64,000 bases of DNA, from the NCBI RefSeq assembly GCF_001606025.1, contig NZ_CP014945.1:496001-560000 (forward strand), in the 5' to 3' direction. The position numbers were made by a program, and so were the translations under genes. The notes below the pieces were generated by a model. It did not search any database. It was given only the letters and a program-made list of their open reading frames with translations, and was not told the DNA's origin. The DNA is from Psychrobacter alimentarius. Lineage in GTDB: Bacteria > Pseudomonadota > Gammaproteobacteria > Pseudomonadales > Moraxellaceae. Shown here piece by piece: positions 1-9,095 of this stretch (position 1 is the stretch's first letter; every line of letters begins with the position of its first letter).

Positions 1-388
1 CCAATGCTAAGCCAATTTGGCATTTCACCAGTGAGTTTTTCCAGTAGCAAGACAAGGGTACGCAGGCATAGCCTTTTTGATTGACCGCACCAAATAACTT
101 TTCAATTTCACGGCGATTGAGCAGCAGTTTACGGGTACGCATACTGTCAGGGCTGACGTGCGTTGAGCTGGATAACAACGGCTGAATATGCGCACCAAAT
201 AAGAAAGCTTCGTTGTTGCGAAAGATCACATAAGCTTCCGTGATGGTCATTTTCCCCGCGCGAATCGCTTTTACTTCCCAGCCTTGTAGCGCCAGACCAG
301 CTTCAAAGGCCTCTTCAATAAAGTACTCATGACGCGCCTTTTTATTGGCACAAATCTGATTGTCCGGTTTTTTTGATTTTTTTGACAT
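1..388 (-). CDS. smpB: SsrA-binding protein SmpB (C-terminus cut by window edge)
   Basis: SmpB binds the tRNA-like end of tmRNA and takes it to stalled ribosomes for trans-translation. Reading the minus strand from an ATG at 388 gives an open frame of about 129 codons that runs off the left edge. It begins [20 protein letters not shown] and includes [33 protein letters not shown] and [11 protein letters not shown], which are the conserved SmpB core in the right order; full-length family members have about 155-160 residues. The upstream bases include a GGAGAAAT stretch on the minus strand, which fits a ribosome binding site. The gene diverges from coaD, and tmRNA itself is not visible here. 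Confidence 0.93.
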   Translation of the reverse strand, partial: MSKKSKKPDNQICANKKARHEYFIEEAFEAGLALQGWEVKAIRAGKMTITEAYVIFRNNEAFLFGAHIQPLLSSSTHVSPDSMRTRKLLLNRREIEKLFGAVNQKGYACVPLSCYWKNSLVKCQIGLAL

Positions 389-588
389 AATTTCTCCATA
401 AGAGCAGGTAAAAATACAGCGCTCTTATATAACTAATCCTACTAATTCCTCATGCTAATCCTATCATCAAGCTTGTCTTTTGTTTGATAGATAAGACAGA
501 TGAGTCGAACCAAGTATTGTAGCAAAGCCGCTGATGAAAAGGTAAGTCAGCTGTTAGGACAAATGTAGCAGATAAGTATTAAGTTTGA

Positions 589-1161
<573 letters not shown>

Positions 1162-1221
1162 ATTGGATTACTAAATTGGATTACTAAGTAGGTATAGTCG
1201 ATTTACTTTAAAATCGAGACA

Positions 1222-1292
1222 GTGCGACTGGTATACATTTTCCTCGCGTGCTGCTAAGACAGAGGTGACGAAAAATTCATACCAGTCACGCG
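1222..1292. repeat. Palindromic intergenic repeat, copy 1
   Basis: About 70 bp between coaD and the ferredoxin gene. The arms GCGACTGGTATACATTTT (1224-1241) and its near-reverse complement ending ATACCAGTCACGC (1272-1291) face each other across a central segment containing GTGCTGCTAAGACAGAGG. The same arms and core recur at 53428-53496 (opposite orientation) and 56629-56703. The lack of coding capacity and the purely intergenic positions fit a REP- or MITE-like element; the identification as a family comes from comparing the three copies by eye. Confidence 0.7.
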
Positions 1293-1321
1293 TTATCCTC
1301 TCTTGTACCGACTGTATTTAG

Positions 1322-1618
<297 letters not shown>

Positions 1619-1672
1619 ATGATGGAACAAGCATAGGTAAGAGTAGACGTAACACGTTTTAGGGACAAAACC

Positions 1673-2983
1673 ATGACGACAGATGTATTTCAGTCAACAA
1701 GCGATTTTGATCAAAAGCACCTTTGGCATCCATACGCCAGCCTGCCACCGACTTACCGCAATATTGTGATTGACCATGCCGATGGGATTTATATTGTCAC
1801 CCAAGATGGGACGCGCCTGATAGACGGTATGTCATCGTGGTGGGCGAGTGTGCACGGGTACAATCATCCCGCGCTCAATGAGGCGATTGTGCAACAGTTA
1901 GGTAAAATGGCGCATGTGATGTTTGGCGGTTTGACCCATCAGCCCGCCATCGACTTGGGTAAAAAATTGCTCGATATCGTTCCTGCGGGACTTGACGCGA
2001 TATTTTATGCCGATAGTGGCAGTATCGCGGTTGAGGTCGCCCTAAAAATGGCGTTGCAGTATCAAGTGGCGGCCAAGCGCCCAACCAAGCAGCAGTTTGC
2101 CTCAACCCATTCGGGCTATTACGGTGATACGTGGCATGCCATGAGCGTTTGCGACCCCGTGAATGGTATGCACAGCTTGTATGGCAAACAGTTGCCAATG
2201 CAGCACTTTGTTCCAGCGCCGCCACTCGGATTTGAGCGTGCTCTAACGACGGAGGATCGTACGGCCTTATCTCAGTTCTTTGTCGAGCACGGCGCGCAGC
2301 TGGCGGGTTTTATCATTGAGCCGATTATTCAGGGCGCAGGCGGCATGCGTTTTTATAGTCCTGAGTATTTACAGCTACTGCGTGAGTTATGTGATGAACA
2401 TGACGTATTGCTGATTGCGGACGAAATCGCCACTGGGTTTGGTCGTAGCGGTAAGCTGTTTGCTTGTGAGCATGCTGATATCACTCCTGATATTATGACG
2501 CTTGGTAAGGCACTGACGGGCGGTTATATGACCTTTGCAGCGACTTTATGCACGCGCAAGGTTGCAGATACCATTCACCATAGTGATTATCCAGCGCTGA
2601 TGCATGGCCCAACCTTTATGGGCAATCCGCTCGCTTGTACCGTTGCGTGTGCGTCGATTGACTTGATATTGTCCTATGACATCGAAGCACGCACGGCAAA
2701 TATGCAAGCCATCATGGAGCAGCAATTATCCCCAGCCGAGCAGCTAGCGGGTGTGGCCGAGGTACGTTGTTTGGGTGCAGTCGCTGTGATTGAGCTGCAT
2801 GAAGCCGTTGATATGCCCATTTTTCAATCGCTGCTGATTGAGCATGATATTTGGGTCAGACCCTTTGGCAAGCTGGTATACATCATGCCGCCTTATATTA
2901 TCACTGATGAAGAGCTTATCACCTTGTGTCAGGCACTATTAAAAGTGGTCCGTACGTATTTAGAAAACCGAGGTCAACCATGA
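1673..2983 (+). CDS. bioA: Adenosylmethionine-8-amino-7-oxononanoate aminotransferase (BioA)
   Basis: PLP-dependent class III aminotransferase that converts KAPA to DAPA with S-adenosylmethionine as amino donor, in biotin synthesis. The 436-residue protein has the BioA substrate-site motif DGMSSWWASVHGYNHP near residue 50, the PLP aspartate in LLIADEIATGFGRSG and the Schiff-base lysine in LGKALTGG (K279). The length is normal. Its stop codon overlaps the bioD start (ATGA), so the two genes are translationally coupled. No bioB, bioF or bioC lies in the window, so the pathway is split across the chromosome. Confidence 0.97.
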   Translation: MTTDVFQSTSDFDQKHLWHPYASLPPTYRNIVIDHADGIYIVTQDGTRLIDGMSSWWASVHGYNHPALNEAIVQQLGKMAHVMFGGLTHQPAIDLGKKLLDIVPAGLDAIFYADSGSIAVEVALKMALQYQVAAKRPTKQQFASTHSGYYGDTWHAMSVCDPVNGMHSLYGKQLPMQHFVPAPPLGFERALTTEDRTALSQFFVEHGAQLAGFIIEPIIQGAGGMRFYSPEYLQLLRELCDEHDVLLIADEIATGFGRSGKLFACEHADITPDIMTLGKALTGGYMTFAATLCTRKVADTIHHSDYPALMHGPTFMGNPLACTVACASIDLILSYDIEARTANMQAIMEQQLSPAEQLAGVAEVRCLGAVAVIELHEAVDMPIFQSLLIEHDIWVRPFGKLVYIMPPYIITDEELITLCQALLKVVRTYLENRGQP

Positions 2984-3732
2984 GTGTGTTATTTGTCTCC
3001 GGTATCGATACCGACATTGGCAAAACCTACGTCACAGGCCTGCTTGCTAAGGCGCTCATGCAACAAAGGGTAAATGTCATCACCCAAAAACTGGTACAAA
3101 CGGGCGTCGCAGTCGATGAATGCAGCGGTGAGATGAGCATCGCCGATGATATTGTCATGCATCGCCGATTAATGAGTATGCCGTTACAGCCATGTGATTT
3201 GGATTTTACCACTTGTCCTTATCGCTACGAAAAACCTGCATCACCGCACCTGTCCGCAGCATTAGCTAGCCAGCCACTCAATATTGAGGTGATTACTGAA
3301 GCCACCAAAGCATTGCAAGCTGATTACGATGTGGTATTGCTCGAAGGCGCAGGTGGTTTGCTTGTGCCGATTACAGATCGCCTACTCACTTTGGATTATA
3401 TTGCTGAGCAAGGCTATCCTATCGTGTTGGTTACGTCGGGTCGTTTGGGCAGTATCAATCATACATTACTCAGTTTAGAGGCCATCACAGCACGCGGTTT
3501 GTCTGTAAATAGTGTGATTTATAATCATATCCATGATGATGCTGAGCAAACGGATTTTGAGATTGCCAATAGCACGATTGATTTTCTGCAAAAACATTTA
3601 GCCAAGCATCATCCCCAAGCGCATTGGCTACAGATACCGTGTCTAAAGGATACTATAAGTGGTAATATCGAAACATTGCCAAAAGAACTGCCGGAAAAGG
3701 CGTGTTTATCTTTACCAGAAGGTTTTATTTGA
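2980..3732 (+). CDS. bioD: Dethiobiotin synthetase (BioD)
   Basis: ATP-dependent carboxylase that closes the ureido ring of dethiobiotin from DAPA and CO2. From the ATG at 2980 the protein has 250 residues. It opens MSVLFVSGIDTDIGKTY, containing the BioD P-loop, with LLEGAGGLLVPI and VTSGRLGSINHTLLS further on. An upstream in-frame start at 2926 would add 18 residues lying wholly inside bioA and would put non-family sequence before the P-loop; the 2980 start has GAGG about 7 bases upstream and the ATGA overlap with bioA. The C-terminus is longer than minimal BioD but not unusual. Confidence 0.95.
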   Translation: MSVLFVSGIDTDIGKTYVTGLLAKALMQQRVNVITQKLVQTGVAVDECSGEMSIADDIVMHRRLMSMPLQPCDLDFTTCPYRYEKPASPHLSAALASQPLNIEVITEATKALQADYDVVLLEGAGGLLVPITDRLLTLDYIAEQGYPIVLVTSGRLGSINHTLLSLEAITARGLSVNSVIYNHIHDDAEQTDFEIANSTIDFLQKHLAKHHPQAHWLQIPCLKDTISGNIETLPKELPEKACLSLPEGFI

Positions 3733-3790
3733 CCCATTTGTGCTGCCACTGAAAATAAATCCAAAAGACGCTCGCAGATGGTCATAAGTT

Positions 3791-3799
3791 TGCTATACT
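3791..3799 (+). promoter_or_regulatory. Extended -10 promoter of rnpB
   Basis: TGC-TATACT is an extended -10 element (TGnTATAAT type) a few bases before the RNase P RNA 5' end. No good -35 lies 17 bp upstream, as is usual for extended -10 promoters. The same style recurs ahead of lepA, typA and the PlsC-like gene. Confidence 0.55.
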
Positions 3800-3805
3800 A
3801 GCGCG

Positions 3806-4172
<367 letters not shown>

Positions 4173-4252
4173 TTTTTTATTGTTTGTGGTAGTAACCATT
4201 GCAGTTAACTTGAATGAAAATTCAATTTTTTGCAAAAAATGCTCTTTAGGGG

Positions 4253-4281
4253 TTGACGAGAGTCAATAGCTTGGGCATAAT
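4253..4281 (+). promoter_or_regulatory. Sigma-70 promoter of the CAU tRNA gene
   Basis: TTGACG (4253-4258), a 17-bp spacer and CATAAT (4276-4281). This is the best-matched consensus promoter in the window and sits 15 bp before the mature tRNA. Confidence 0.75.
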
Positions 4282-4295
4282 GTGCAGCCTAAAAC

Positions 4296-4372
4296 GGCGA
4301 TGTAGCTCAGCTGGTTAGAGCGCATGACTCATAATCGTGAGGTCAAGAGTTCAAGTCTCTTCATCGCCACCA
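4296..4372 (+). tRNA. tRNA-Met (anticodon CAU), encoded CCA
   Basis: A 77-nt tRNA with acceptor arms GGCGATG and CATCGCC, discriminator A and an encoded CCA end. The D-arm is GCTCAGCTGGTTAGAGC, the T-loop GTTCAAGT. The anticodon stem is CATGA/TCGTG, with one G-U pair, around loop CTCATAA, so the anticodon is CAT. The first pair is G-C, so it is not initiator tRNA. CAU is also the gene-level anticodon of tRNA-Ile2 (lysidine-modified). I favour elongator Met because the acceptor stem lacks the C4/C5 pairs described for E. coli Ile2, but sequence alone does not settle it. Confidence 0.9.
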
Positions 4373-4387
4373 TATTTAGTAGTATTA

Positions 4388-4420
4388 AAAAAACCAATCC
4401 TTTGTGATTGGTTTTTTTTT
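4388..4420 (+). terminator. Intrinsic terminator after the tRNA
   Basis: AAACCAATC (4391-4399), loop CTTTGT, GATTGGTTT (4406-4414), then T residues to 4420. Perfect 9-bp stem. Confidence 0.88.
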
Positions 4421-4515
4421 GGCTTAAATAAATATACAGAAGACAGGAATAATAGGCGTAAACTCAATAAAATTGATACGAGTTCCCTACTGCTTTCTTG
4501 CTAAATCATAGGTTT

Positions 4516-4533
4516 ATCTGTTTAGAAACAGAT
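4516..4533. promoter_or_regulatory. Perfect dyad upstream of the capsule export operon
   Basis: ATCTGTTT-AG-AAACAGAT, two perfect 8-bp arms around a 2-bp centre, 67 bp before the kpsM start. It resembles a dimeric repressor or activator site; no regulator is identified. A second short stem (4570-4575 with 4587-4592) lies between it and the start codon. Confidence 0.35.
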
Positions 4534-4600
4534 TAATTGTTGTAACTTATGTCCCGCTTACTTATCATAGGGACTGTTTTCGGTAAAGTCCTGTAACGTC

Positions 4601-5413
4601 ATGTCTGTTCAACTACCCCCATATCGTCCTATCAAGCATCGCAGTGGCTTAAAAGTCATGGGTGCAGCATTCCACGCTTTGCTCATGCGCGAGCTGCAAA
4701 CGCGCTTTGGCGGTTATCGATTGGGTTATTTATGGGCGCCGCTAGAAATTTTATTCCAAGTCGGTATTTATTTAATAATTTTCGGTACTATAATGGCTCG
4801 AGTTCTACCAGGAATGGACTATAAGTTATTCTTAGTAGCAGGCTTAGTATCATTTCGAATGATGAGCACCATTGCAACGAGGGCGTTAGGAGCAGTAGAG
4901 GCAAATCAAGGTCTCTTGATGTATCGTGCTGTACGTCATATTGATGTCATTATTGCTCGCTCATTTTTAGAATTAGTAATCTACTTTTTTACTTTTATAT
5001 TCTTACTAACTGTACTTGCTTTCATTGGTATTCCTATCAGTTTTGCGCAACTACATGTCGTGATATTTTGTTGGATTACACTATTTTTATTTGGTTTTGG
5101 CCTTTCAATGATCATGATGGTTGTAGGCTACTATGGTGGTGAAATCAGTAAAATTATTAGTTTAATTTTTACTATTTTATATTTTGCTTCTGGAGTAGTT
5201 TATTCTATTCATATTATTCCTGAACCTTACATAAGTTATCTATTGTATATTCCTTATATTCATAATATTGAGCTAATGCGAAATGCACTATCACCCACTT
5301 ATCCTATTCATAATATTGATATAGGATATTTTCTGAAATGGACGGTGGCTGTAAACTTTTTAGGATTACTTATGTATAAAGCAGTAGAAAGAGATCTAAT
5401 ACGTTCTAAATAA
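4601..5413 (+). CDS. kpsM: Capsule polysaccharide ABC transporter permease (KpsM-like)
   Basis: Inner-membrane half of an ABC-2-type exporter that moves lipid-linked capsular polysaccharide to the periplasm. The 270-residue protein has the ABC-2 N-terminal signature LMRELQTRFGGYRLGYLWAP (near residue 28) and about six hydrophobic segments. It is the first gene of kpsM-T-E-D-C-S. The ATG at 4601 has no recognisable ribosome binding site and a short hairpin just upstream, so translation initiation may be weak or controlled. Base composition becomes visibly more AT-rich after about 4740. LPS O-antigen permeases (Wzm) are related, but KpsE, KpsD, KpsC and KpsS downstream favour capsule. Confidence 0.9.
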   Translation: MSVQLPPYRPIKHRSGLKVMGAAFHALLMRELQTRFGGYRLGYLWAPLEILFQVGIYLIIFGTIMARVLPGMDYKLFLVAGLVSFRMMSTIATRALGAVEANQGLLMYRAVRHIDVIIARSFLELVIYFFTFIFLLTVLAFIGIPISFAQLHVVIFCWITLFLFGFGLSMIMMVVGYYGGEISKIISLIFTILYFASGVVYSIHIIPEPYISYLLYIPYIHNIELMRNALSPTYPIHNIDIGYFLKWTVAVNFLGLLMYKAVERDLIRSK

Positions 5414-5453
5414 ATCATCAAACGTGGTACCAGTTTTAACTTAGGGCAAGCCT

Positions 5454-6125
5454 ATGATTGAAGTTAAAAATGTTTCTAAGTCTTTTATGACCAAACAAGG
5501 TCGACACTATCTATTCAAAAACCTAAATCTAACAATCGGTGACAAGCAAAGTGTTGGATTATTGGGAAGAAATGGTGCAGGTAAATCTACTTTACTGCGT
5601 ATTATTTGTGGACTAGATAAGCCCGATCATGGCGAGATTATTACTAACTCAACCATCTCATGGCCGGTTGGCGTGGCCGGTGGTTTTCAGGGTAGTTTAA
5701 CAGGTCGCCAAAATGTCCGTTTTGTTTGCCGTTTATATTCAAGCGGGCCATATATCGAAGAAAAAATTCGATTTGTCCAAGAGTTTGCAGATATTGGTAA
5801 TTACTTTGATATGCCCGTCAAAAGTTATTCGTCAGGAATGAGAGCACGCCTAACTTTTGGTTTAAGTTTGGCCTTTGATTTTGATTATTATATGCTCGAT
5901 GAAGCAGGCGCTGTTGGAGATGCTGCTTTTCGTAAGCGCAGTGAAGAGATTTTAGCTGCGCGTCGGACGCAAGCAGGGTTTTTAATCGTGTCGCACAACA
6001 TTGGTGATATTAAGCGTAACTGTGACATTGGTATTGTATTAATGGATCAAACAGCACATGTCTTTGACGATACAACAGAAGCGATTGAAGTTTATGAAAA
6101 GCATATCCACAAAGCAAAAAAATAA
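5454..6125 (+). CDS. kpsT: Capsule polysaccharide ABC transporter ATPase (KpsT-like)
   Basis: Cytoplasmic ATPase that powers the KpsM exporter. At 223 residues it is a minimal ABC domain: Walker A GRNGAGKST (residues 38-46), signature region SYSSGMRAR (about 124-132), Walker B YYMLDE ending in E150, and a switch histidine in IVSHNIGD. It lacks the long C-terminal carbohydrate-binding domain found in some O-antigen ATPases (Wzt), which fits KpsT/CtrD-type transporters. It starts 40 bp after kpsM, and the 3' end overlaps kpsE. Confidence 0.93.
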   Translation: MIEVKNVSKSFMTKQGRHYLFKNLNLTIGDKQSVGLLGRNGAGKSTLLRIICGLDKPDHGEIITNSTISWPVGVAGGFQGSLTGRQNVRFVCRLYSSGPYIEEKIRFVQEFADIGNYFDMPVKSYSSGMRARLTFGLSLAFDFDYYMLDEAGAVGDAAFRKRSEEILAARRTQAGFLIVSHNIGDIKRNCDIGIVLMDQTAHVFDDTTEAIEVYEKHIHKAKK

Positions 6126-7209
6126 GATAATCAACTTCTCGCTGTTTATCGGCTTGGTAATCCTACCTTGGGTACTTGTGATATTTTATGTCATGACGCT
6201 GGCACACCCACGTTTTATTTCTACCGCTGATGTGGTGGTAAAGCAGGTAAGCGATACCAGTGTGCCATCTGGTGGGGGGCTGTCGGCTTTACTGGGTGTA
6301 AACAGTACCAGTAAAGAAGATGCGACTTATTTGACAGAGTACATTCTGTCCAATGACATGGTGAAGCAACTTGATAGTAAGTTCAAGTTTCGCGAGGCTT
6401 ATTATGTAGATGGTTCAGATCCAATCTATGAGATTGCTCCTGATGCCACGCAAGAGGAGTTACTTGCGTATTTCAAAAAGCGCGTACATATCAATCTTGA
6501 TGAAAAAAGTTACGTGCTTTCAGTGTCAACAGAAGCCTTTGATTCAAGGTATGCTTTTGAGCTTAACAAAACGATTTTAAATGAGTCTGAACAGTTCGTA
6601 AACCGTATCTCTCAGGAAGTTGCGCGTGATCAGCTGGTGTTTGCAGAAACTCAGTTGGATGAATCGCAAGAGCGACTTAATGATGCCAAAGAGCAATTAT
6701 TAAAGTATCAGAACGAAAATGAGATTTATGATCCAGAATCGAATGCTCAGATTGTTAATCAACTAATAGGCAGCTTGCAAGCGCAGCTTAGCTCGTTACG
6801 TACGGAAGAGCGACAGCTATTGAGCTATTTGAATCCAGATGCACCGCAAGTTGTGTCATTGAGAAGTCAAATCAAAGCAGTTGAAGAACAAATTGCTCAA
6901 GAACAAACCAAACTGACATCGCCGAATACGACTAAATTGAACCGTCAGGCAATACAGTTCGAGACCATCAAAGCCGATGTTAATTTTGCAACTGAGTTAT
7001 ATAAGTTATCGTTGTCATCACTTGAAAAAGCGCGCTTAGAAGCATTTAAGAAAATGAAAAACTTGATTGTTATCTCAACGCCGTATGAAGCTGAAGAAGC
7101 AACCTATCCACGTCGTGCTTATATAATTTGGACATCGCTCGCTTTACTCTTGATGCTTTATGGATTTGTGCGCTTAGTGATGGCAGTTGTTCGTGATCAT
7201 CGCAGCTAG
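6094..7209 (+). CDS. kpsE: Capsule export inner-membrane polysaccharide co-polymerase (KpsE-like)
   Basis: Periplasm-spanning PCP-3 protein that links the KpsMT exporter to the outer-membrane channel KpsD. From the ATG at 6094 it has 371 residues: an N-terminal membrane segment (about 12-35) ending in HPRF, a long periplasmic region with coiled-coil stretches (for example LDESQERLNDAKEQLLKYQ), the PRRAYIIW motif, and a C-terminal membrane segment. It overlaps kpsT by 32 bp. An in-frame ATG at 6058 would add 12 residues and increase the overlap; I prefer 6094 because it gives a normal short cytoplasmic tail, with GAAG just upstream. Confidence 0.9.
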   Translation: MKSISTKQKNKIINFSLFIGLVILPWVLVIFYVMTLAHPRFISTADVVVKQVSDTSVPSGGGLSALLGVNSTSKEDATYLTEYILSNDMVKQLDSKFKFREAYYVDGSDPIYEIAPDATQEELLAYFKKRVHINLDEKSYVLSVSTEAFDSRYAFELNKTILNESEQFVNRISQEVARDQLVFAETQLDESQERLNDAKEQLLKYQNENEIYDPESNAQIVNQLIGSLQAQLSSLRTEERQLLSYLNPDAPQVVSLRSQIKAVEEQIAQEQTKLTSPNTTKLNRQAIQFETIKADVNFATELYKLSLSSLEKARLEAFKKMKNLIVISTPYEAEEATYPRRAYIIWTSLALLLMLYGFVRLVMAVVRDHRS

Positions 7210-7264
7210 TTTGGATAAAATAGATATCAGTAATGATCGAGAGATCAGCAAAGGAATATGACGC

Positions 7265-9037
7265 ATGAATATGAAACCACGTGCTATCGTGACAATGATA
7301 AGTTTGGCAATGGCAGCGATGAGTATGCCAGTCATGGCAGCCACCAGTTATGCTGATCAGATATCAGGCTCTGGCTTTGGTACTAGCAACAATAATATGA
7401 GTCAGGACCAAAATCGCAACAATATTAATGTTTCAACACAAGCATTTGCAGGCGGTGTACCCGGTCAAGCGACCACACAAGAAGCAGTTAATGCAGCAAG
7501 CTTACCAAGTCAGTCAGTCATCAATACCACACGTCCTTACCAAGATATTAATACGCAAGATATGATGTTTGGTGAGCAGCTATTTCGCGGTGCATTCTCA
7601 ACCACGTCAGGCTCCACGTTCAACGATAGCTATGTGATTAACCCTGGTGATAATGTGCAAGTGCGCATGTGGGGCGCTTATCAATATGCAGCGACCATGA
7701 CCGTTGATCCACAAGGTAATATTTTCTTACCAAACGTTGGACCCGTGCGTATCTCTGGTGTACAGAATGGTAGCTTGCAAAATGTGGTCAAAAACGCTGT
7801 CAGCCGTGTTTATCGTTCAAACGTAGGCGTTTATGCTTCTCTTGAGCAAGCGCAACCTGTAAAAGTGTTTGTCACAGGATTTGTCAAACAGCCAGGCTAT
7901 TATGGTGGGCTTGCAGCAGATTCAGTCTTATCTTATTTGGATAGAGCTGGCGGTGTTGACCCAACGCGCGGTAGTTATATTGATATTCAAATCAAACGCA
8001 ATGGTCAGATGCTACAACAAGTCAACCTATATGATTTCCTACTTGCAGGTAAATTGCAGGCCTTTTCATTCCGTGATGGCGATGTGATTACAGTAGCGCC
8101 GCAGAAGAAAACGTTTGCAGTAAGTGGACAAGTTCAAAATGAGTATACGTTTGAGTTTGACGTGAACGATTTGACCATCGGTGATGTGCTACAAGTTGCT
8201 AACCCAGCAGCCAATGCAACCAATGTCAGTATTACTCGTAGTGCAGGGCGTGCGCAAACCGCAGAATATTATTCTCTTGCCGATGCACAAAACGTTCCTG
8301 TTTATAATGGCGATCAAATGGTTGTGACCTCAGATCGTTACGCTGGCACAATCGCTGTACAGGTGCAAGGTGCTCATACAGGTAATGGCGCAATGGTGGT
8401 GCCATATGGTGCTCGCCTCAAAGATATCATTCCACAATTACAGCCGAGCCCGCTCGCCAAGCTGACACAATTGACCATTTATCGTCAATCTGTTGCTGAG
8501 CAACAAAAACGTATGATTAATGAGTCGCTTGATCGTTTAGAAGAGCTAACGCTTGCTACGCAGTCTACAACCCGTGAAGAAGCAGCGCTTCGTCAGGATG
8601 ATGCTAACTTGGTCAAACAATTTGTGGCCAAAGCTCGCAATGTAGAAACTGATGGTCGCATTGTGGTCGTGCCAAATTCATGGCAGGATATTATCCTGCA
8701 ACAAGGCGATATCATCGAGATACCAGCGCAAACATCAATCATTACGGTGAATGGACAAGTGCGAGCACAGGGCGCGCTTACCTTTAACCCAGATTATACC
8801 GTTGGGGACTACATTGCCAATTCTGGTGGTTTCTCTGATAATGCTGATACCAAAGAGATCTTAATTATTCATCAAAACGGTGCTAGTGAAGTGGTCAATA
8901 CTGCTTACCGTATCCAGCAGGGTGATGAGATTATGGTATTGCCAAAAGTCAAAACCAAGCGCGTAGAAATCACTCGTGGTCTATCACAGATTGTCTATCA
9001 ATTGGCTATTGCAGCTAAAGTGGTGTTAGATCTATAA
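7265..9037 (+). CDS. kpsD: Capsule polysaccharide export protein (KpsD-like, Wza family)
   Basis: Outer-membrane/periplasmic polysaccharide export protein. The 590-residue precursor has a Sec signal peptide (about 1-25, ending PVMA) and no lipobox cysteine, which fits KpsD rather than lipoprotein Wza. The Poly_export domain begins near YVINPGDNVQVRMWG (about residue 122). It is followed by SLBB-type soluble-ligand-binding beta-grasp repeats (VFVTGFVKQPGYYGG, ITVNGQVRAQGALTF) and a C-terminal hydrophobic stretch. A Gln/Asn-rich segment follows the signal peptide. It starts 55 bp after kpsE. Confidence 0.92.
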   Translation: MNMKPRAIVTMISLAMAAMSMPVMAATSYADQISGSGFGTSNNNMSQDQNRNNINVSTQAFAGGVPGQATTQEAVNAASLPSQSVINTTRPYQDINTQDMMFGEQLFRGAFSTTSGSTFNDSYVINPGDNVQVRMWGAYQYAATMTVDPQGNIFLPNVGPVRISGVQNGSLQNVVKNAVSRVYRSNVGVYASLEQAQPVKVFVTGFVKQPGYYGGLAADSVLSYLDRAGGVDPTRGSYIDIQIKRNGQMLQQVNLYDFLLAGKLQAFSFRDGDVITVAPQKKTFAVSGQVQNEYTFEFDVNDLTIGDVLQVANPAANATNVSITRSAGRAQTAEYYSLADAQNVPVYNGDQMVVTSDRYAGTIAVQVQGAHTGNGAMVVPYGARLKDIIPQLQPSPLAKLTQLTIYRQSVAEQQKRMINESLDRLEELTLATQSTTREEAALRQDDANLVKQFVAKARNVETDGRIVVVPNSWQDIILQQGDIIEIPAQTSIITVNGQVRAQGALTFNPDYTVGDYIANSGGFSDNADTKEILIIHQNGASEVVNTAYRIQQGDEIMVLPKVKTKRVEITRGLSQIVYQLAIAAKVVLDL

Positions 9038-9095
9038 CAATTACTAGCGATAATGTAGATTGACGCAGTATTAGTAAGTAAGACAGGGACTAATA

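Noticed and set aside
2926..2979. Longer bioD frame starting inside bioA
   Set aside because: Adds 18 residues before the P-loop that match no BioD; the ATG at 2980 has a ribosome binding site and ATGA coupling.
4290..4380. tRNA-Ile2 instead of tRNA-Met
   Set aside because: The CAU anticodon fits both, but the acceptor stem lacks the C4/C5 pairs described for Ile2; Met is favoured, not proven.
4421..4600. JUMPstart/ops (RfaH) element before the capsule operon
   Set aside because: Only a partial GGCGTAA match is seen; the GGCGGTAG core is absent.
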